Positions 17,060-24,563 of a stretch of 64,000 nucleotides of DNA are shown in pieces. Source of the stretch: Vampirovibrio sp. Its GTDB lineage: Bacteria > Cyanobacteriota > Vampirovibrionia > Vampirovibrionales > JAJTHC01. How positions within the stretch are numbered: the stretch's first letter is position 1; every line of letters begins with the position of its first letter. The DNA is taken from assembly GCA_024998755.1 (NCBI GenBank), contig JACEUU010000003.1, forward strand, positions 620,001-684,000. Reading direction: 5' to 3'. Below the pieces are notes generated by a model. It worked only from the letters and a program-made list of their open reading frames with translations, was not told the DNA's origin and did not search any database. The translations under genes and the position numbers were made by a program.

Positions 17060-17502
17060 TGGAACAAGCCAGTGTGTATATTCTAACGAATCAGCACAAT
17101 ACAACGTTATACATTGGTGTTACCAGTAACCTTGAACAACGGTTATATGAGCATAGAAATAAAGTAAAACAAGGATTTACGGCTAAATATAATTTAAACA
17201 AATTGGTTTACTTTGAAGTTGGGAATAGTATTCAAACCGCCATTGAACGTGAAAAATACATCAAAGGTAAAACAAGAGCTTTTAAAAATAGTCTTATTGC
17301 TAGTATGAATCCTGAATGGCAAGACTTATTGCCAGTTGACCCTTCTTGTCATTCTGAAAAAACTCGTCATCCTGAGTGTAGCGAAGGATCTCCTCAAAAA
17401 GCAGTCTGTCATGTTGAGTGTAACGAAACATCTCCTCAAACAGCTAGGGGGATTCTTCGCTACGCTCAGAATGACGAATTACGCGGAGGGCAAACCGCAT
17501 GA
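17056..17502 (+). CDS. GIY-YIG nuclease-domain protein with repeat-derived C-terminus
   Basis: Residues 5-90 form a small GIY-YIG nuclease domain of the UvrC/UPF0213 type: VYILTNQHNTTLYIGVTSNL, then LEQRLYEHRN, and the Glu-bearing IEREKYIKG. Tyr, Arg and Glu residues expected for catalysis are present. From about residue 98 the sequence (HPECSEGSPQ, CHVECNETSPQ, ILRYAQNDE) is not domain-like: it is translated from a dispersed intergenic repeat that lies at 17349-17474. The gene overlaps the preceding ORF by 4 nt and hsdS by 4 nt. Confidence 0.85.
   Translation: MMEQASVYILTNQHNTTLYIGVTSNLEQRLYEHRNKVKQGFTAKYNLNKLVYFEVGNSIQTAIEREKYIKGKTRAFKNSLIASMNPEWQDLLPVDPSCHSEKTRHPECSEGSPQKAVCHVECNETSPQTARGILRYAQNDELRGGQTA
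17349..17474. repeat. Dispersed intergenic repeat inside the GIY-YIG gene
   Basis: Terminal inverted repeats TCATTCTGA and TCAGAATGA enclose CGTCATCCTGAGTGTAGCG-type units, a widespread repeat theme. It forms the last third of the GIY-YIG reading frame. A related sequence (GTCATTTCGAGCGTAGCCGA) is at 44861-44880 in an intergenic region. Confidence 0.65.
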
Positions 17503-18761
17503 CCTCCACTGATTGGCAAGAAACCACGCTAGCGGATATTGCATACATAAACCCCATAGAAAAATTGCCTCAAGGAACAGTTGCAAAAAAAATAGCAATG
17601 GACTTATTAAGCCCTTTTACCAAGAAGATAACAGGGTTTGCTTTGGAAAAATACAAGGGGGGTATGAAATTTAGAAATGGCGATACTTTAATTGCCCGTA
17701 TTACACCTTGTTTGGAAAATGGCAAGACCGCTTATGTCGACCTGTTAGAAGAAGACGAAGTGGGTTTTGGGAGTACCGAATTTATTGTATTGCGTGAAAA
17801 ACCAGAGAAAAGTTGCAAACAATTTTTGTATTATTTTGCTATTTCACCTGATTTTAGGGATGTAGCGATGCTTTCTATGACAGGTAGTTCAGGAAGGCAA
17901 CGGGTTCAATCAAAGGTGGTTGAAGAGCATTTGTTTTTACTTCCCCCCCTACCTGAACAACGGGCGATTGCGGATGTGTTAAGCAGTTTGGATGCGAAGA
18001 TTGACTTGCTACACCGCCAAAACCAAACCCTAGAAGCCCTAGCCGAAACCCTGTTTCGTCAGTGGTTTATAGAAGAAGCCAATCCTGATTGGGAGATGGT
18101 AAAACTGGGAGAAGTGATTGAAACCACATCAGGGGGTACGCCTTCACGCAATAAGCCTGAATTTTATGAAAACGGTACTTATCCTTGGGTAAAATCTAAA
18201 GAATTAAATGGAAGTTTATTGTTAGATACGGATGAAAAAATAACAGAAGATGCACTTAAAAAATCTTCAGCTAAATTACTTCCGAAACATTCTATTTTGC
18301 TTGCTATGTATGGTGCAACGGTTGCAGAATATACTCTCATAATGAAGCCGATGACTTGCAATCAAGCGATCTGTGCCTTGCTCCCAAATGAATCATACCC
18401 TTATACATTTATTTTTTTCTACATCAAATCACTTAAGGATGAGATCAAAGGAATGGCTGTTGGGTCAGCACAGCAAAACATTAGTCAAGTTTTAATCAAG
18501 CAGTTAGACATTATATCACCCTCAAATAGAATCTTACAGTTTCATCAACAAGTCGAGTCATATTTTACTAAGATGAAAGAAAATCAACAGCAAATTCAAA
18601 CGCTGGAACGCCTGCGTGATGCGTTGCTCCCCAAGCTCATGGCGGGTAGCGTTCGGGTGGGCGACCTCTCCCCAACCCTCTCCTTAAAAGGAGAGGGAGC
18701 AGAAGAAGAAACCAAGAACCCTCTCCCTTCAGGGAGAGGGCAGGGTGAGGGTATCCTATGA
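17499..18761 (+). CDS. hsdS: Type I restriction-modification specificity subunit (locus 1)
   Basis: HsdS (420 aa) supplies DNA sequence recognition. It has two target-recognition domains: residues 1-150 and 200-345, each ended by a conserved helix (PLPEQRAIADVLSSLDAKID near residue 155; QIQTLERLRDALLPKLMAG near residue 370). The last 30 residues (LSPTLSLKGEG and NPLPSGRGQGEG) come from a palindromic repeat at 18664-18752 and are not part of the ancestral protein. The gene overlaps GIY-YIG upstream and DUF559 downstream (ATGA). Confidence 0.93.
   Translation: MTSTDWQETTLADIAYINPIEKLPQGTVAKKIAMDLLSPFTKKITGFALEKYKGGMKFRNGDTLIARITPCLENGKTAYVDLLEEDEVGFGSTEFIVLREKPEKSCKQFLYYFAISPDFRDVAMLSMTGSSGRQRVQSKVVEEHLFLLPPLPEQRAIADVLSSLDAKIDLLHRQNQTLEALAETLFRQWFIEEANPDWEMVKLGEVIETTSGGTPSRNKPEFYENGTYPWVKSKELNGSLLLDTDEKITEDALKKSSAKLLPKHSILLAMYGATVAEYTLIMKPMTCNQAICALLPNESYPYTFIFFYIKSLKDEIKGMAVGSAQQNISQVLIKQLDIISPSNRILQFHQQVESYFTKMKENQQQIQTLERLRDALLPKLMAGSVRVGDLSPTLSLKGEGAEEETKNPLPSGRGQGEGIL
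18664..18752. repeat. Palindromic repeat in hsdS 3' end (copy 1)
   Basis: Two hairpins, CCCTCTCCTT/AAGGAGAGGG and CCCTCTCCCTT/AGGGAGAGGG, separated by an A-rich spacer, then CAGGGTGAGGG. The same unit is at 19107-19192 in the DUF559 gene. Both copies are read in a similar frame and add near-identical tails to two unrelated proteins. Confidence 0.8.
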
Positions 18762-19225
18762 ACCTTCTATTAAACCGAGCCAAAGCCCTAAGAAAAGAAC
18801 AAACTCCAGCCGAACAACTGTTATGGAAAGCCTTGCGTAACCGCCAATTAAACGGCTTAAAATTTTACCGTCAACGAGTAATTGGTTACTATATTGCAGA
18901 TTTCTATTGCCCAGAACTTAAACTAATTTTAGAAGCAGATGGTGATGTACATTTTACCGATGAACAACAAACCCATGATGCTAAGCGTAACCAATGGTTT
19001 GAAGCAGAAGGGTATCGGGTACTGCGGGTTCTTAATTCAGATGTTATTCAAAATTTGGAAGGGGTACTACAAGAGATTTTAAACCTCTCCCCAGTCCTCC
19101 ATAAAAACCTCTCCCCAACCCTCTCCTTAAAAGGAGAGGGGGTAGAAGAAACCAAGAACCCTCTCCCTTCAGGGAGAGGGCAGGGTGAGGGTGTTTGTAA
19201 CACTATACGAGGGGGGGGCAGATGA
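18758..19225 (+). CDS. DUF559 (Vsr/PD-(D/E)XK-like endonuclease fold) protein
   Basis: The 155-aa product has the DUF559 pattern: RAKALRKEQTPAEQLLWKAL at the start, LKFYRQRVIGYYIADFYCP, LILEADGDVHF and a C-terminal RVLRVLNSDVIQNL. The family shares the Vsr-like PD-(D/E)XK fold; the D (IADF) and E (LEAD) positions are present. Residues after about 110 are encoded by the palindromic repeat (NLSPTLSLKGEG and following) and a G8 run near the stop. It overlaps hsdS by 4 nt and sits between hsdS and hsdR, but DUF559 is not a known R-M subunit. Confidence 0.88.
   Translation: MNLLLNRAKALRKEQTPAEQLLWKALRNRQLNGLKFYRQRVIGYYIADFYCPELKLILEADGDVHFTDEQQTHDAKRNQWFEAEGYRVLRVLNSDVIQNLEGVLQEILNLSPVLHKNLSPTLSLKGEGVEETKNPLPSGRGQGEGVCNTIRGGGR
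19107..19192. repeat. Palindromic repeat in DUF559 3' end (copy 2)
   Basis: Second copy of the unit at 18664-18752, differing by a few bases in the spacer. A partial CCTCTCCCCAGTCCTCC lies just upstream at 19084-19100, perhaps a decayed further copy. Confidence 0.8.
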
Positions 19226-19272
19226 AAATTGAAGTTTAATACAGCTGATGATAATAAAATATTCCCTTAATA

Positions 19273-19308
19273 ACAAGATGAGCCTGCGAAAGCACAGACT
19301 CATCTTGT
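19273..19308 (+). terminator. Hairpin between DUF559 and hsdR
   Basis: A perfect 10-bp stem (ACAAGATGAG with CTCATCTTGT) with a 16-nt loop is followed by a second small stem (GTCGG...CCGAC) and no long T run. It lies in the roughly 200-bp gap before hsdR. It could be a weak terminator or attenuator that sets hsdR expression apart from hsdM-hsdS, or a transcript-stabilising structure. Confidence 0.4.
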
Positions 19309-19441
19309 CGGTAGGGAAAAGCCCGACCCTTAATAAATTATATGTTGACACAGTTTTTACTTTAAATCAATGTTTTTTCTGAAAAGTCAATATATTGTAA
19401 TATAAGTTTTACAATCCCATGCTTTGTTTGAGACAGAACCG

Positions 19442-22400
19442 ATGCCCCCTCTTTCTGAAAATGATATTGAAACCTTCGCTATTCAACACTTTGAAGCCTT
19501 GGGGTATCAATACCTCTACGCCCCCAACATCGCCCCTGATGGGCAAACCCCGTTGCGTACCAGCTTTTCGGATGTGGTGATTGAACAGCACCTACAAACA
19601 GCCATTGATAGGCTAAACCCTACCGTGCCTTTTTCCGCCCGTGCAGATGCCCTACGCCAAGTGCTACGCTTGCACGCCCCAGACGTTAAAACGGGCAACG
19701 AAGCCTTTCATCGCCTGCTAACCGAAGGCGTGAATGTGTCTTTTCGGGATGGAGCAACCGAACGAGGCGATTTTGTCCGCCTGATTGATTTTGACAATGC
19801 CGATAATAACGACTTTTTCGTGATGAACCAATTTACCATCATTGAAAATCATCACACGAAACGCCCCGATGTGATTCTGTTTATTAACGGCTTGCCTTTG
19901 GTTGTAATGGAATTGAAAAACCCAGCGATTGAAAATGCGACCTTAAAATCCGCTTACGACCAGTTGGGGACGTATCAAGGGTTGATACCCTCCTTATTTA
20001 TCTATAACGCCTTTATGGTCATTTCAGATGGGCTAGAAGCCAAAGCGGGGACAATTTCTTCAGGCTTTAATCGGTTTATGGCGTGGAAATCTTCAGATGG
20101 GCAAGTGGAAGCCTCTAAGCTGGTGGGGCAGTTGGAAACGCTCATTAAGGGGATGTTGAATAAGCAAACGTTGCTGGATTTAATTCAGAACTTTATCATC
20201 TTTGAACAGAACAAAAAAGAAGACCCTAAAACGGGTATTACTAGCATTGAAACGGTCAAAAAATTGGCGGCTTATCACCAGTATTACGCCGTTAATAAGG
20301 CGGTTTCTTCGGTGCTTTCCGCCAGTGCGGAACAGGGCAATCGTAAAGGGGGCGTGGTTTGGCATACGCAGGGTTCGGGCAAATCGCTTTCAATGGTGTT
20401 TGCCACGGGTAAATTAGTTCGGCGATTGAATAATCCTACCGTTTTAGTCATTACAGATAGAAATGATTTAGATGATCAGCTTTTTGATACGTTTTCTGCT
20501 GCTAAACAGTTATTACGCCAAGACCCTGTACAGGCAAAGGATAGGCAACAGCTTAAAGAGTTATTACGGGTAGCTTCGGGCGGGGTTGTGTTTACCACCA
20601 TTCAGAAGTTTCAGCCTGATGAAGGCAATGTGTATGAAGCGTTATCTAATCGGTCAAATATCGTGGTTATTGCAGATGAAGCCCATCGCACCCAATATGG
20701 GTTTCAGGCTAAAACCATCACAGAAAAAGATGCCGACGGTATCGAAATAGGGCAACGAGTGGTTTATGGCTTTGCTAAATACATGAGAGATGCCTTACCA
20801 AATGCCACTTATCTTGGGTTTACGGGTACGCCTATTGAAAAACAAGATGTGAATACGGCGGCGGTTTTTGGTCAGTATGTGGATATTTACGATATTGCCC
20901 AAGCCGTTGAAGATGGGGCAACGGTCAGGATTTTTTATGAAAGCCGTTTAGCAAAAATAGCCTTGGGGGAAGAAGGGCGAAAACTGATAGAATCCTTGGA
21001 TAAAGAATTAGGCGAAGCGGATTTATCAGAGGTGCAAAAAGCTAAGGCAAAATGGACGCAACTTGAAGCCTTAATTGGTAGCGAAAGCCGAGTGCAGATG
21101 CTTGCTAAGGATATTGTAACCCATTTTGAAGAGCGTACCGCTGCTTTAGAGGGTAAGGGGATGATTGTTTCAATGTCCCGTCGTATTGCGGTTGCGTTGT
21201 ATGAAGAAATTATCAAGCTAAAGCCTGAATGGCACAGTGAAGATTTATCCAAAGGTGTTATTAAAGTGGTAATGACAGCCAGTTCTAGTGATGGGTTACC
21301 AATGGCAAAACATCACACATCGAAGGAACAGCGTCGTTCATTAGCCGATAGGGTTAAAGATCCTGAGGATGAACTGAAACTGGTCATTGTGCGGGATATG
21401 TGGTTGACGGGTTTTGATGCCCCTTGTTTGCATACCTTATACATTGATAAGCCCATGCAGGGGCATAACCTCATGCAAGCCATCGCACGGGTGAATCGGG
21501 TTTATAAGGATAAGACAGGCGGTTTAGTGGTGGATTATTTGGGCATCGCTTCGGATTTAAAGAAAGCCTTGTCTTTTTATGCAGATAGCGGGGGGAAGGG
21601 CGACCCAACCGAAACGCAAGAAACCGCCGTAGCAACCATGTTAGAAAAGCAGGAAGTGGTTGCTCAGTTATTTAGGGGCTTTGCGTATGATGCGTATTTT
21701 ACCGCAGAGACCGCTCAAAAACTGTCGATTATTTTAGCCGCCGAAGATCATATTTTAGGGTTGGATAATGGTAAGAAACGCTTTTTAGATGAAGTAACCC
21801 GTTTGGCTAAGGCGTTTACGTTGGCAATTCCGCATCCACAAGCCCTAGAGGCTAAAGAAGAACTGGCGTTTTTCCAAGCTCTTAAATCAAGGCTTTCTAA
21901 GTTTGATACAGCAGAGGGTAGTTATTCGGATGTAGCCGTAGAAACCGCTATTCGTCAGGTCATTGATGCGGCTTTGGTTACTAATCAAGTTGTCGATGTG
22001 TTTGATGCAGCGGGGATTAAAAAGCCTGATATTTCGATTTTGTCAGACGAGTTTTTACTTGAATTAAAAGGCATGAAGCATCGTAACATTGCCTTGGAAA
22101 CGCTAAAAAAACTGTTGCATGATGAAGTGAAGGCAAGAATGAAGCGTAATCTTGTACAAGCAAAAAGTCTTATGGAAATGTTGGATACTTCTATTAAGCG
22201 GTATCATAACAAGACCATTACATCGGCTGAAGTGATTGAAGAATTGATCATGCTAGCCAACGAAATTAAGAAACAAGATGTTGAACCTAAGACGCTTGGC
22301 TTGACGGATTATGAGTATGCTTTTTATACGGCGGTAGCCAGTAATGAAAGTGCAAGGGAGTTGATGGGGAAAGAACAACTTCGAGAATTAGCCGTGGTTT

Positions 22401-22585
22401 TAACGGAAAAATTAAAACAAAACGTCTCTATTGATTGGGCTATCAAAGAAAATGTTCGTGCAAAACTGAGGGCGATTGTTAAACGAACATTGAATTTATA
22501 CGGATACCCGCCTGATATGCAACTGCTAACAACGGAAACCATTCTCAAGCAAGCGGAACTGATTATCAAAGATTGCGTCGGTTAA
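19442..22585 (+). CDS. hsdR: Type I restriction-modification ATPase/endonuclease subunit (locus 1)
   Basis: HsdR (about 1047 aa) translocates DNA and cleaves it. The N-terminal nuclease domain has RPDVILFINGLPLVVMELKN (PD...ExK, near residue 150). The SF2 motor has Walker A WHTQGSGKS (near residue 305), DEAHRTQYGF (motif II) and GFTGTPIEK (motif III). A C-terminal helical region of about 250 aa contacts HsdM. An in-frame TTG at 19424 is an alternative start; neither has a strong ribosome site. Expression may be separate from hsdM because of the hairpin gap. Confidence 0.94.
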   Translation: MPPLSENDIETFAIQHFEALGYQYLYAPNIAPDGQTPLRTSFSDVVIEQHLQTAIDRLNPTVPFSARADALRQVLRLHAPDVKTGNEAFHRLLTEGVNVSFRDGATERGDFVRLIDFDNADNNDFFVMNQFTIIENHHTKRPDVILFINGLPLVVMELKNPAIENATLKSAYDQLGTYQGLIPSLFIYNAFMVISDGLEAKAGTISSGFNRFMAWKSSDGQVEASKLVGQLETLIKGMLNKQTLLDLIQNFIIFEQNKKEDPKTGITSIETVKKLAAYHQYYAVNKAVSSVLSASAEQGNRKGGVVWHTQGSGKSLSMVFATGKLVRRLNNPTVLVITDRNDLDDQLFDTFSAAKQLLRQDPVQAKDRQQLKELLRVASGGVVFTTIQKFQPDEGNVYEALSNRSNIVVIADEAHRTQYGFQAKTITEKDADGIEIGQRVVYGFAKYMRDALPNATYLGFTGTPIEKQDVNTAAVFGQYVDIYDIAQAVEDGATVRIFYESRLAKIALGEEGRKLIESLDKELGEADLSEVQKAKAKWTQLEALIGSESRVQMLAKDIVTHFEERTAALEGKGMIVSMSRRIAVALYEEIIKLKPEWHSEDLSKGVIKVVMTASSSDGLPMAKHHTSKEQRRSLADRVKDPEDELKLVIVRDMWLTGFDAPCLHTLYIDKPMQGHNLMQAIARVNRVYKDKTGGLVVDYLGIASDLKKALSFYADSGGKGDPTETQETAVATMLEKQEVVAQLFRGFAYDAYFTAETAQKLSIILAAEDHILGLDNGKKRFLDEVTRLAKAFTLAIPHPQALEAKEELAFFQALKSRLSKFDTAEGSYSDVAVETAIRQVIDAALVTNQVVDVFDAAGIKKPDISILSDEFLLELKGMKHRNIALETLKKLLHDEVKARMKRNLVQAKSLMEMLDTSIKRYHNKTITSAEVIEELIMLANEIKKQDVEPKTLGLTDYEYAFYTAVASNESARELMGKEQLRELAVVLTEKLKQNVSIDWAIKENVRAKLRAIVKRTLNLYGYPPDMQLLTTETILKQAELIIKDCVG

Positions 22586-22626
22586 ATAAGTTTCTAATTC
22601 GCCAAACCTGAACAATGGAGTTTATT

Positions 22627-22839
22627 ATGCCAAAGCACAACCTAACACTAGGCTATGTTCCTGAATCTGAATTATCAAAAGCGTTGTTTGCGGTTAGTGC
22701 CTTAGTGGCGAATGATGTTATTCAAAAGGCAAAACAACACAACACGTTAATTATTGTTGCAGATAAATACGGCAATATACAACGCTTGCAACCTGAAAGT
22801 TTTGAAACCGCTTTCCTCAAGAAGGAATCGCACCCGTGA
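22627..22839 (+). CDS. Small protein of 70 aa between hsdR and RhuM
   Basis: I place the start at the ATG preceded by GGAG (22617-22620) with a 6-nt spacer; an upstream in-frame ATG at 22615 overlaps that site. The protein has a helix (SELSKALFAVSALVANDVIQ) followed by a strand-turn-strand (TLIIVADKYGNIQRL). No family is recognised. The stop overlaps the GTG start of the next gene (GTGA), so the two are translationally coupled. A small partner of the RhuM protein is a possibility. Confidence 0.65.
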   Translation: MPKHNLTLGYVPESELSKALFAVSALVANDVIQKAKQHNTLIIVADKYGNIQRLQPESFETAFLKKESHP

Positions 22840-23849
22840 ATCCCAACGAAGAACAATCTATGCTGTTTTACACTACCCCTACGGGCAATGTGAACGTGCA
22901 GGTTCTATTTAACAACGAAACGTTATGGCTTCCGCAAAAACGCATGGCGGAACTGTTTGGCGTGGATAGAAGTGTCATCACCAAACACCTAAAAAACATC
23001 TTTGAATCGGGCGAATTAGACCCTCAAGTAACTTGTGCAATTATTGCACAAGTTCAAAACGAAGGCGGTAGAAGCGTTTCAAGGAATATCGAATTCTACA
23101 ATCTTGATGCAATCATCGCCGTGGGGTACAGGGTTAATTCTTTTCAAGCCACGCAATTTCGCATTTGGGCAACTCGGGTTTTAAAGGAATTTATCATCAA
23201 GGGCTTTGTGCTAGATGACGACCGCCTCAAACAAGGCAAGCAGTGGGGCGAAGATTACTTTGCACAATTACTAGACCGCATTCGGGAAATTCGGGCTTCT
23301 GAACGACGCTTCTACCAAGCCATTACCGATATTTATCAGCAATGTTCGGTAGATTATGACCCCAAAGCCCCGATGACTCAAACGTTTTTTGCAACCGTTC
23401 AAAACAAACTGCATTGGGCAATTCATGGGCATACCGCCTCGGAACTGATTGCTCAACGGGCGGATGCTTCCAAGCCCAACATGGGTTTAACCACTTGGAA
23501 AAACGCCCCTGAGGGAAAAATCTTGAGTGGGGATGTTACCGTTGCCAAAAATTATTTAGAAGAAGCGGAAATGAAAAAGCTCAATCGAATGGTAACTATG
23601 TATTTGGATTATGCTGAAAGTCAAGCGGAACGCCAAATCCCCATGACGATGCAGGATTGGATAACCAAACTAGATGCGTTTTTGCAGTTTAACGAATATG
23701 AGTTACTGAACGATGCGGGCAAGGTTCAAGCAAAGGTTGCTAAAGCCTTAGCTTTGGAGAAATTCAAGCAATTTCGGGTGGGGCAGGATGCCTCATTTGA
23801 AAGTGATTTTGACAAGATGGTTAAACGCCTCCCGAAAAAACAGCCCTAA
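22836..23849 (+). CDS. RhuM-family protein, second copy
   Basis: A 337-aa RhuM family member (NETLWLPQKRMAELFGVDRS, KHLKNIFESGELD, FYNLDAIIAVGYRVNS, QATQFRIWATRVLKEF) clearly paralogous to the product at 15728 but diverged over its length. It starts with GTG, coupled to the 70-aa gene. Its 3' end overlaps by 29 nt the end of a convergent gene remnant. It closes the R-M locus 1 gene row. Function not established for the family. Confidence 0.88.
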   Translation: MNPNEEQSMLFYTTPTGNVNVQVLFNNETLWLPQKRMAELFGVDRSVITKHLKNIFESGELDPQVTCAIIAQVQNEGGRSVSRNIEFYNLDAIIAVGYRVNSFQATQFRIWATRVLKEFIIKGFVLDDDRLKQGKQWGEDYFAQLLDRIREIRASERRFYQAITDIYQQCSVDYDPKAPMTQTFFATVQNKLHWAIHGHTASELIAQRADASKPNMGLTTWKNAPEGKILSGDVTVAKNYLEEAEMKKLNRMVTMYLDYAESQAERQIPMTMQDWITKLDAFLQFNEYELLNDAGKVQAKVAKALALEKFKQFRVGQDASFESDFDKMVKRLPKKQP

Positions 23850-24285
23850 CCCGATACGCCTTTTCCCGAAGCTTCCCCGCAATGGTAACAGGCTCATCCA
23901 TAGGCACTAGCCACCCGTGGGAGATGAGAACCTCAACAGCAGTGTCTAGCTTGGCTTTGTTGCGTAGTTCATTAGGGGCTTTATTCTGTATGTACGCCGT
24001 AGAAACAAACGGATCTTCCCTCTTGGCTTGCAACCAATCTAGTAATTTTTTACCCAACCGTATCCCCTCATCATCAGGATGGTGGGTGTTCAGGCGTAAG
24101 GCTTCCGCTTGGTAATAGCGGGCAAGCTCAATGCCTCTGTTTATAGCCGTTTCGTCTAATTCATTGATTGCAGGGTTTTCTATAAACGCCATAACCCCCG
24201 CCAACCGAACGGCGTGTTCCGCTAATTTCGCCCCAAACCCAGAAAGTTCATGTAATGCCCCCGCTTCCCCCAGCTCCACTTCCAC
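23821..24285 (-). pseudogene. DUF3987-type primase/helicase, C-terminal remnant
   Basis: About 154 aa match the C-terminal part of DUF3987 proteins: LAEHAVRLAGVMAF, then AINRGIELARYYQAEALRL, followed by a winged-helix-like tail. The intact relative at 35351 is 827 aa, so most of the protein (primase and ATPase parts) is missing. The frame stays open upstream to a TGA near 24338, inside the iteron-like block, with no convincing start codon. It is probably the relic of an older island's replication gene. Confidence 0.72.
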
Positions 24286-24296
24286 CGCATCAGGGT

Positions 24297-24563
24297 AAGC
24301 AATTAAAGGGGGTAAACTTGATTGTTTGGCATTTATTCAAGTGTTTCTTGAAAAAAAGGTAGGGATTCAAGGTTGAGCGATTTTTGCATGATTACAAAGT
24401 GGCGAAACCCTTTTAGATAAGAGGGTTTACAGGGTTTTTGTTAGGGTTTTTTACCGCCGTAAACTTGATTGTTTACCACCCATTCAAGTGCCACTTGATT
24501 TTAAGGAATTATTTCAAGACACACTTGAATTACTGGCAGAAAATCAAGTCGGTAGGCAATCCG
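24297..24563. repeat. Iteron-like block, copy 2
   Basis: Direct repeat of 7529-7790 with the same order and spacing of ACTTGA/TCAAGT boxes (for example 24316, 24337, then a second cluster from about 24463 to 24550). Homology begins at GCAATTAAAGGGGG and ends near CAATCC. On the right, the stop codon of the type IIG gene (TGA at 24544-24546) lies inside the last box. On the left it abuts the DUF3987 remnant. Confidence 0.75.

Noticed and set aside
7529-24563. Iteron-like blocks as CRISPR arrays
   Set aside because: The repeat units are only 6-13 bp, occur in both orientations and lack regular unique spacers; no cas genes are present.
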